NCBI GenBank assembly: GCA_027076245.1
Contig: JALTKC010000260.1
Coordinates: 1-5,221 of the forward strand
Reading direction: 5' to 3'
Source of the DNA: Gammaproteobacteria bacterium
Lineage (GTDB): Bacteria; Pseudomonadota; Gammaproteobacteria; GRL18
Length of the DNA: 5,221 bases
Part shown: positions 1 to 5,221 of the stretch, piece by piece
How positions within the stretch are numbered: position 1 is the stretch's first letter
Layout: every line of letters begins with the position of its first letter
Notes under the pieces: generated by a model
What the model was told of the DNA's origin: nothing
Database searches by the model: none
The model's input: the letters and a program-made list of their open reading frames with translations, nothing else
Translations under genes and position numbers: made by a program

Positions 1-566
1 TCGGAGTGGTAGAAGAAGGTGAAGAGCTTAAAATGAAAGACAGAATTCCGGTTTTCGCGACCTTTCAGTCACAGTCGGACAAAGAATATCCGCTCACTTT
101 TAAGGAAATGTCCACTAAGGCCGATCCCGCTACCCAGACATTTTCTGTTACTTATACCATGCAAAGACCCAAAGATGTGATTGTTCTGCCGGGTATGACT
201 GCAACGGTAAATATTGATTTTAGCAAAGTTCTAAAATCAAGGCATATTTTTTATCTTCCGGTCAGTGCGGTAATTGCAGATGCTGCATTAAAGCCGGTGG
301 TCTGGATTGTCGATGAAAAAACCATGCAGGTAGCATCGGTTCCGGTTAAAGTGGGTGCTATGAAAGGCAATCAGATTGAAGTAACCGATGGCTTAAAAGA
401 TGGTCAGCGTGTGGTGGTTGCCGGGGTACCCTTTTTATACAAAGGTCTTAAAGTTACCCTGATGAAACCATCAGAGCAGGCTGAGGATAATATTCTGCAT
501 GAGTCACCGCTGCACAAAAAAGAGTGTGAACAGGCAAGCACTGCAAAACCATCGTCAGAGGGATAA
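1..566 (+). CDS. RND efflux periplasmic adaptor subunit (membrane fusion protein), C-terminal half, 5' partial
   Basis: This is the adaptor that links an RND permease in the inner membrane to an outer-membrane channel across the periplasm. The reading frame is open from position 3 to the TAA at 564-566, giving 187 residues. Family members usually have about 350-400, so roughly half is missing upstream: the signal peptide or lipobox, the hairpin and the lipoyl half. The GTG at position 6 is an internal codon, not the real start. Visible parts are the end of the beta-barrel domain, with the family pattern ADPATQTFSV (about residues 39-48) and LPGMTATV (62-69). The membrane-proximal domain follows, with FYLPVSAVIA, a VWIVDE strand and VTDGLKDGQRVVVAG, the usual closing motif of AcrA/MexA-like proteins. 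The last 33 or so residues (from about 465) form a hydrophilic, probably disordered tail with one cysteine. The permease gene starts 6 bases after the stop, which supports one operon. The substrate cannot be read from this part. Confidence 0.94.
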   Translation, partial: GVVEEGEELKMKDRIPVFATFQSQSDKEYPLTFKEMSTKADPATQTFSVTYTMQRPKDVIVLPGMTATVNIDFSKVLKSRHIFYLPVSAVIADAALKPVVWIVDEKTMQVASVPVKVGAMKGNQIEVTDGLKDGQRVVVAGVPFLYKGLKVTLMKPSEQAEDNILHESPLHKKECEQASTAKPSSEG

Positions 567-568
567 GG
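557..568 (+). promoter_or_regulatory. Ribosome binding site of the RND permease gene, overlapping the adaptor stop codon
   Basis: The purine-rich stretch AGAGGGATAAGG lies just before the ATG at 573. GAGG (558-561) is 11 bases from the start codon and AAGG (565-568) is 4 bases away, so either could pair with the 16S rRNA tail. It overlaps the last codons and the TAA (564-566) of the adaptor gene. This arrangement suits translational coupling of adaptor and permease and supports ATG 573 as the start. The coupling itself is inferred. Confidence 0.55.
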
Positions 569-572
569 CATT

Positions 573-3500
573 ATGAATATTGGAGAATATTCGGTAAAAA
601 CACCGGTGATATCCTGGCTGCTGGTGATTGTTTTTCTGGCTGGCGGCTATAATGGTTTTGTCAAAATGGGTAAACTGGAAGATCCGGAATTTACCATTAA
701 AGACGTTAAAATTATTACCAAATACCCCGGTGCTACTGCACGGCAGGTTTATGATGAAGTCACCTATCATATTGAAGAAGCCATTCAGTTAATGGCGCAG
801 GTCAAATGGATAAAAATGTCCATTTCCCGACCCGGTATGTCTGAAATTACTGTAACCTTTAAAGATAAATACAATAAAGAAGATTTTCCTGATATTTATG
901 ATGAGGTACGCAGAAAAATAGCCGATATGTTGTATCAACTCCCCCCCGGGGCACAGAAACCCGTTATTGTGGATAGCTTTGCGGATGTTTATGGTGTTTA
1001 TCTGGCTTTATCCGGAGATGGTTATACCTATCGGGATTTAAAAGATGCGGCCGATTTTCTCAAAAAGGAACTGGTGCTTGTTGATGGAGTCAGAAAGGTA
1101 GTCATAGGGGGCGCTCAGCCCGAGGTGGTTTACCTGGATATTTCCCGCCAGCGCCTGGGGGAACTGGGGCTGTCACTGGAGCAAATTAGCCATATTCTCA
1201 AGTCTCAGAATGTGGTTGCCGATGCCGGTAAAGTTCATGTGGGTGATGAATACCTGCGTATTCAGCCAACCGGTGAGTTTAAGTCTGTTAAAGCCATTGG
1301 TGATCTGTTAATCAGTTCATCGGATAAAACACTGGTTTATCTGAAAGACATTGCCAAAATCCGCCGTGAATACCAGGAAGTACCGGATACATTGATTTAT
1401 TATAATGGCAAGCCGGCTTTAACTCTGGGTATATCCATGCAGTCTGGTGAAAATGTTGTCCAGGTGGGGAAAAATATTGAAGCGAGATTCCATGAAGTGG
1501 CCTCGCTGGTACCCGTTGGTATGCATCTGGATGTTATCTATAACCAGCCTGTTGAAGTGGCAAACTCTGTGAAAGGTTTTATCTTAAACCTGGTGGCAGC
1601 GGTTGTTATTGTTATTATTGTATTACTGCTGTTTATGGGCATGAGAACCGGACTGATCATTGGTTCTGTTTTACTTATTACAGTAGCAGGCACTCTGATG
1701 ATAATGCAGTTGTTTGGTATTGACCTGCAGAGAATTTCACTGGGTGCTCTGGTGATTGCCCTGGGTATGCTGGTCGATAATGCCATTGTGGTCGCAGAAG
1801 GCATGATGGTGCGTATTCAGTCGGGAATGAATGCCGTAAAAGCCGCTAAAGAAGTAGTGGGTAAGAGTGCCATGGCTTTATTGGGCGGAACCATTATTGG
1901 TATTCTGGCTTTTTCAGCCATTGGTCTGTCTCAGGACGGGACGGGGGAATTTACCCGTACCCTGTTTTATGTGATTTTAATTTCCTTATTATTAAGCTGG
2001 CTTACCGCGGTCAGTACGACACCGCTATTATGTGCATTGTTTATTAAGCCTAAAAACAATAATGGTTCTGAACAAACGACCGAAGAGGCCTATTCAGGTT
2101 TTGCCTTTGTTCTTTACCGCAATATATTAAAAAAAGCACTGCATTTTCGGGCGCTGACTATAGGTATGATTGTTGTTTTATTTGTGCTGGCTGTGCTGGG
2201 GTTTGGTTTTGTCCGTCAGGGCTTTTTTCCAGATTCCAATACCCCCATGTTTTTTGTTGAAGTATGGGAAGTAGAAGGTACGGCAATCAACAAAACCCGG
2301 GAGGATACCCTTAAAATCAGTGAATACATCCGTTCCCTGCCCGGCGTCACTAAAACTACAGAATTGATTGGCGGCGGTGATCAGCGTTTTTCTCTGGTTT
2401 ATGAACCTAAGGAACGCAGTCCGGCTTATGCTCAGATTATTGTACAGACTGAAACCCGGGAACAGATTGCTGAAATCTGGCAGAAAGCCGATCACTATAT
2501 GAAACAGTTTCCCAATATCGAACCCATTATTAAAGCCTTACGGATCGGGCCGGGAAGAGACAGTAAAATCGAAGCGCGTATCAGTGGGCCGGATGGTGCG
2601 GTATTAAGGCAGTTGTCGGAACAGGTTAAAGATATTTTCCGAAAAAATTCCGGAACCAAGGAAATTCGTGATGACTGGCGTCAGCCTGTCAAGCTGGTCA
2701 AACCAGTATTTAATGAACAGGTTGGCAGACAATTAGGCATTACCTATGAAGACCTGTCCAGGGCCTTAAAATATGCATTTGACGGTAGTCAGGTCGGACT
2801 TTTTCGTGATGGTATTCGATTATTGCCTATCTACAGTCGGGCTGCGGATGAGGAACGTGAGGATATTACCAATATTCAGGACATTCAGGTCTGGAGTCCG
2901 GTATTACAGAAAGCCATACCCATTGGCCAGGTGGTAAAGCGCTTTGAAACCGTCTGGGAAAATACCGTAATTCGAGGACGTGACCGTCGAATGACCATTA
3001 TACCGTCCTGTAATCCTGAAAACGGTGTGGATACTACCGAATTATTTGAGCGACTGCGTCCTCAGGTAGAGGCCATTAAATTACCTCCCGGTTATCAACT
3101 GGCATGGGGGGGCGAATATGAAGATTCAAAACTGGCTAATGAGTCTCTGGCCAGAGCCTTGCCGGGCGGATTTTTATTAATGATACTGACCACCATCTTA
3201 TTGTTTGGTAAGGTCAGACAGCCCCTGATTATTTGGCTGACTGTGCCGCTGGCCATTATCGGGATCACAACTGGCCTGTTAGCACTGAATGGTGCGTTTG
3301 ATTTTATGGGACTGCTGGGTGCTTTAAGTCTGATTGGTTTATTGATTAAAAATGCGATTGTGTTAATTGAAGAAATTGATCAGCAGATTGCAGACGGGGT
3401 CGAATCCTTTAAGGCCATTCTGGATTCTGCCGTCAGTCGGATGAGACCGGTCATTATGGCGGCAGCGACCACTATTTTAGGTATGCTGCCACTGTTGTCG

Positions 3501-3629
3501 GATGTCTTTTTTGTTAATATGTCGATAGTTATTATGTCCGGACTGGCCTTTGCAACGGTGTTAACGCTCATTGTGGTACCTGTATTGTATTCTTACTTTT
3601 TCAAGATAAAGTATCGGGAAGAGGTTTAA
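573..3629 (+). CDS. RND efflux transporter permease subunit, HAE1 (AcrB-like) family
   Basis: This is the proton-driven inner-membrane pump of a tripartite exporter. It takes up drugs, detergents or other amphiphiles from the periplasm or membrane and passes them through the adaptor and an outer-membrane channel. The 1018 residues are full family length. TM1 is at about residues 12-32, followed by the porter segment KLEDPEFTIKDV and KYPGATARQVYDEVT. TM2-TM6 lie at about 333-495, TM7 at about 527-548, a second periplasmic half at about 549-860, and TM8-TM12 at about 862-1008. The duplicated fold is therefore complete. Proton-relay positions can be aligned with AcrB: Asp402 matches D407, Asn403 replaces D408, Lys926 matches K940, Arg956 matches R971, and Ala963 stands at T978. 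An HAE1 pump fits better than a heavy-metal (CusA-type) one, because the aligned TM4 motif is GMLVDNAIVVAE and the general sequence is AcrB/TriC-like. The exact substrate is unknown, and no gene name is given because several named pumps share this architecture. The start at ATG 573 is supported by a nearby ribosome binding site and by the adaptor stop just upstream. Confidence 0.97.
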   Translation: MNIGEYSVKTPVISWLLVIVFLAGGYNGFVKMGKLEDPEFTIKDVKIITKYPGATARQVYDEVTYHIEEAIQLMAQVKWIKMSISRPGMSEITVTFKDKYNKEDFPDIYDEVRRKIADMLYQLPPGAQKPVIVDSFADVYGVYLALSGDGYTYRDLKDAADFLKKELVLVDGVRKVVIGGAQPEVVYLDISRQRLGELGLSLEQISHILKSQNVVADAGKVHVGDEYLRIQPTGEFKSVKAIGDLLISSSDKTLVYLKDIAKIRREYQEVPDTLIYYNGKPALTLGISMQSGENVVQVGKNIEARFHEVASLVPVGMHLDVIYNQPVEVANSVKGFILNLVAAVVIVIIVLLLFMGMRTGLIIGSVLLITVAGTLMIMQLFGIDLQRISLGALVIALGMLVDNAIVVAEGMMVRIQSGMNAVKAAKEVVGKSAMALLGGTIIGILAFSAIGLSQDGTGEFTRTLFYVILISLLLSWLTAVSTTPLLCALFIKPKNNNGSEQTTEEAYSGFAFVLYRNILKKALHFRALTIGMIVVLFVLAVLGFGFVRQGFFPDSNTPMFFVEVWEVEGTAINKTREDTLKISEYIRSLPGVTKTTELIGGGDQRFSLVYEPKERSPAYAQIIVQTETREQIAEIWQKADHYMKQFPNIEPIIKALRIGPGRDSKIEARISGPDGAVLRQLSEQVKDIFRKNSGTKEIRDDWRQPVKLVKPVFNEQVGRQLGITYEDLSRALKYAFDGSQVGLFRDGIRLLPIYSRAADEEREDITNIQDIQVWSPVLQKAIPIGQVVKRFETVWENTVIRGRDRRMTIIPSCNPENGVDTTELFERLRPQVEAIKLPPGYQLAWGGEYEDSKLANESLARALPGGFLLMILTTILLFGKVRQPLIIWLTVPLAIIGITTGLLALNGAFDFMGLLGALSLIGLLIKNAIVLIEEIDQQIADGVESFKAILDSAVSRMRPVIMAAATTILGMLPLLSDVFFVNMSIVIMSGLAFATVLTLIVVPVLYSYFFKIKYREEV

Positions 3630-3689
3630 GCGGATAGCGAAGTTGATCTGTAAGGTTTCGTTTATTTGAATAGCCTATAATCGTATTGC
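3630..3689 (+). promoter_or_regulatory. Intergenic spacer with probable yheS promoter (TATAAT at 3676-3681)
   Basis: The 60-base spacer between the permease stop and the ABC-F start contains a perfect sigma-70 -10 hexamer, TATAAT, at 3676-3681. No good -35 lies at 16-18 bases: the best is GGTTTC at 3654-3659 (16-base spacer), which is weak, and there is no TG extension. A second possible pair is TTGATC (3643-3648) with TTGAAT (3666-3671) at a 17-base spacing, four of six matches each. Transcription from TATAAT would begin at about 3687-3690, on or next to the ATG. No operator palindrome was recognised. The call rests on the -10 box and its position only. Confidence 0.5.
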
Positions 3690-5221
3690 ATGCTTAAATT
3701 TTCTCACCTTGATCTGCGTCGTGGAGCACAATTACTGCTCCGGGATGTGGATGTCACCATTCATCCTGGCCAGAAAGCAGGGATTACCGGTGCTAACGGC
3801 TGTGGTAAATCCAGCCTGTTTGCCCTGATTAACAATGAACTGCAGGCTGACAGCGGTGACTTTTTTATGCCGCCCGGCTGGGTGGTGGCCCATGTTGCTC
3901 AGGAATCCCCCTCTACAGAACGTTCGGCTCTGGACTATGTGATTGATGGTGATCAGCAGTTACGGGCGATTGAGGCCGCCATAGAACAGGCGGGTGACTC
4001 TAATGAAGGTGAAAAACTGGGGCAGCTTTATGCGCAACTGGAAGAAGCGGACGGTTATACAGCCAACAGCCGGGCGGCGCAGTTATTAAACGGTCTGGGT
4101 TTCAGTCAGCCCCAGTTAAACAACCCCGTTAACAGTTTTTCCGGCGGCTGGCGTATGCGTTTAAATCTCGCCCGTGCTCTGATGTGCCGATCGGATCTGT
4201 TGTTACTGGATGAGCCGACTAACCACCTCGATCTGGATGCGGTCTTATGGCTGGAAGAATGGCTGAAAAAATACCCCGGCACCCTGCTGCTGATCTCCCA
4301 TGACCGCGATTTTCTGGACAGCGTCATGACCCATATTATCCATATAGAACACCAGCGCATGACTCTGTACACCGGCAACTATTCCCAGTTTGAACGGGTG
4401 CGTGCGGAACAGCTGGCTCAGCAGCAGGTGCTCTATGAGCGGCAGCAACGGGAAATCAAACATATTCAGAGTTTTATTAATCGCTTTAAGGCCAAAGCTA
4501 CCAAGGCTAAACAGGCTCAGTCCAGAGTCAAAACCCTGGAAAAAATGGAGCTGATTTCTCAGGCGCATGTAGACTCTCCGTTTCATTTTGAATTCCATGC
4601 ACCGGGCAAAATCCCCAATCCGTTGATTGCCCTGGAAGATATTCGTCTGGCTTATGGTGACACTGTGATCCTGGATCATGTACATATTAATTTACAGCCC
4701 GGTTCAAGAATTGGTCTGCTGGGACATAATGGTGCCGGTAAATCCACCTTTATTAAATTACTGGCCGGTGAACTGCATGCGGCTTCAGGAAAGGTGGAGC
4801 GGTCATCTGAATTGCGTATTGGCTATTTTGCCCAGCATCAACTGGAACAGCTGCATCCTGAAGATACCCCTCTGGAACATTTTTTTCGGGAGAGTCAACG
4901 TCTGGGAAAAAAGGCCACGGAACAGGAACTGCGTAATCATCTGGGCGGTTTTGGTTTCAGCGGAGATAAGGTGGAATCTAAAATAGCGCCTTTTTCCGGC
5001 GGTGAGAAAGCCCGTCTGGTATTTGCTACGCTGGTGTATCAGAAGCCCAACCTGTTGCTGCTGGATGAGCCCACCAACCATCTGGATCTGGATATGCGCC
5101 ATGCCATCAGTCTGGCCTTACAGGAATTTGAAGGTGCCATGGTCATTGTTTCTCATGACCGGCATTTACTGCGCAGTGTCAGTGATGAATTCTATCTGGT
5201 GGCGGATAAAAAAGTTGGCGC
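3690..5221 (+). CDS. yheS: ABC-F family ATPase YheS, 3' partial
   Basis: This is a soluble tandem-ATPase ABC protein of the ABC-F class. Such proteins bind the ribosomal E site and act on stalled or slow ribosomes; they have no membrane domain and are not transporters. The first 510 residues are present with no frameshift. E. coli YheS has about 637, so about 125 C-terminal residues are cut off by the window edge. ATPase domain 1 has Walker A GANGCGKSS (Lys40), signature FSGGW (151-154), Walker B LLLLDEPTNHLD (Asp174, Glu175) and switch His204. The basic, glutamine-rich linker at about 236-290, with RFKAKATKAKQAQSR, is the ABC-F motif that contacts P-site tRNA. Domain 2 has Walker A GHNGAGKST (Lys351), signature FSGGEKARL (from 436), Walker B Asp459/Glu460 and His489. 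Stretches such as CRSDLLLLDEPTNHLDLDAV, KATKAKQAQSR and YFAQHQLE closely resemble E. coli YheS, which favours it over Uup, EttA or YbiT. ATG 3690 is the only sensible start: an in-frame TAA lies at 3678-3680, and the next in-frame GTG (residue 21) would remove the first strand. There is no Shine-Dalgarno sequence. Confidence 0.95.
   Translation, partial: MLKFSHLDLRRGAQLLLRDVDVTIHPGQKAGITGANGCGKSSLFALINNELQADSGDFFMPPGWVVAHVAQESPSTERSALDYVIDGDQQLRAIEAAIEQAGDSNEGEKLGQLYAQLEEADGYTANSRAAQLLNGLGFSQPQLNNPVNSFSGGWRMRLNLARALMCRSDLLLLDEPTNHLDLDAVLWLEEWLKKYPGTLLLISHDRDFLDSVMTHIIHIEHQRMTLYTGNYSQFERVRAEQLAQQQVLYERQQREIKHIQSFINRFKAKATKAKQAQSRVKTLEKMELISQAHVDSPFHFEFHAPGKIPNPLIALEDIRLAYGDTVILDHVHINLQPGSRIGLLGHNGAGKSTFIKLLAGELHAASGKVERSSELRIGYFAQHQLEQLHPEDTPLEHFFRESQRLGKKATEQELRNHLGGFGFSGDKVESKIAPFSGGEKARLVFATLVYQKPNLLLLDEPTNHLDLDMRHAISLALQEFEGAMVIVSHDRHLLRSVSDEFYLVADKKVG

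Noticed and set aside
6..8. GTG at position 6 as the start of the adaptor gene
   Set aside because: The frame stays open to the window edge, and the protein would lack the signal peptide, hairpin and lipoyl domains. It is an internal valine codon of a gene cut by the window edge.
555..3571. Open frames on the - strand opposite the permease gene
   Set aside because: They are antisense to conserved RND sequence, and their predicted products match no recognisable family.
573..3629. Heavy-metal (CusA-type) RND pump
   Set aside because: The TM4 motif and overall sequence follow the HAE1 drug-efflux type, and the adaptor lacks visible metal-binding motifs in the part present.
3638..3667. Possible rho-independent terminator after the permease gene: CGAAGTT paired with GGTTTCG, then TTTATTT
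   Set aside because: Three of seven pairs are G-U wobble, the loop is 9 bases, there is no GC-rich core, and the T run is broken by an A. It is too weak to annotate.
4678..4986. Open reading frame of 102 codons on the + strand inside yheS
   Set aside because: It lies in another frame of the strongly supported ABC-F gene, and its translation shows no family motif. It is a shadow of the real gene.
4106..5102. Several open frames on the - strand opposite yheS
   Set aside because: They are antisense to a gene with all ABC-F motifs in frame. Their products have low-complexity composition typical of reverse-strand shadows, with no ribosome sites that stand out.
3690..5221. ABC-F gene as an antibiotic-resistance ribosomal protection protein, suggested by the neighbouring efflux pump
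   Set aside because: The sequence closely resembles housekeeping YheS in both ATPase domains and the linker, and lacks the long linker extension typical of resistance ABC-F proteins.

Overview
The window holds three protein genes, all on the + strand, and nothing that looks like a new system. The protein sequences point to a gammaproteobacterium of moderate GC content. The strongest evidence is the third gene, whose protein reads as a close relative of Escherichia coli YheS along its whole visible length. Genus cannot be told from this sequence.

Layout. Positions 1-566 are the C-terminal half of a periplasmic adaptor (membrane fusion protein) of an RND efflux pump; its 5' end lies outside the window. 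Six bases after its stop, 573-3629 encodes a complete 1018-residue RND inner-membrane permease of the hydrophobe/amphiphile (HAE1, AcrB-like) type. After a 60-base spacer with a consensus -10 box, 3690-5221 encodes the first 510 residues of a YheS-type ABC-F ATPase. That gene runs off the 3' end of the window with no stop.

How they work together. The adaptor and permease are two of the three parts of a tripartite drug or toxic-compound exporter and are almost certainly co-transcribed. The third part, a TolC-like outer-membrane channel, is not in the window. The ABC-F protein is a soluble ribosome-associated translation factor, not a transporter. It probably has its own promoter and is probably next to the pump by chance of gene order, though no convincing terminator separates them.

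Points worth a second look are modest. The yheS start codon lies only 8 bases after a perfect TATAAT and has no Shine-Dalgarno sequence, which suggests a leaderless or nearly leaderless mRNA. The permease has a single-aspartate version (Asp-Asn) of the transmembrane proton-relay pair. No RNA genes, mobile elements, CRISPR arrays or long repeats were seen, and no stretch over 300 bases lacks a gene.
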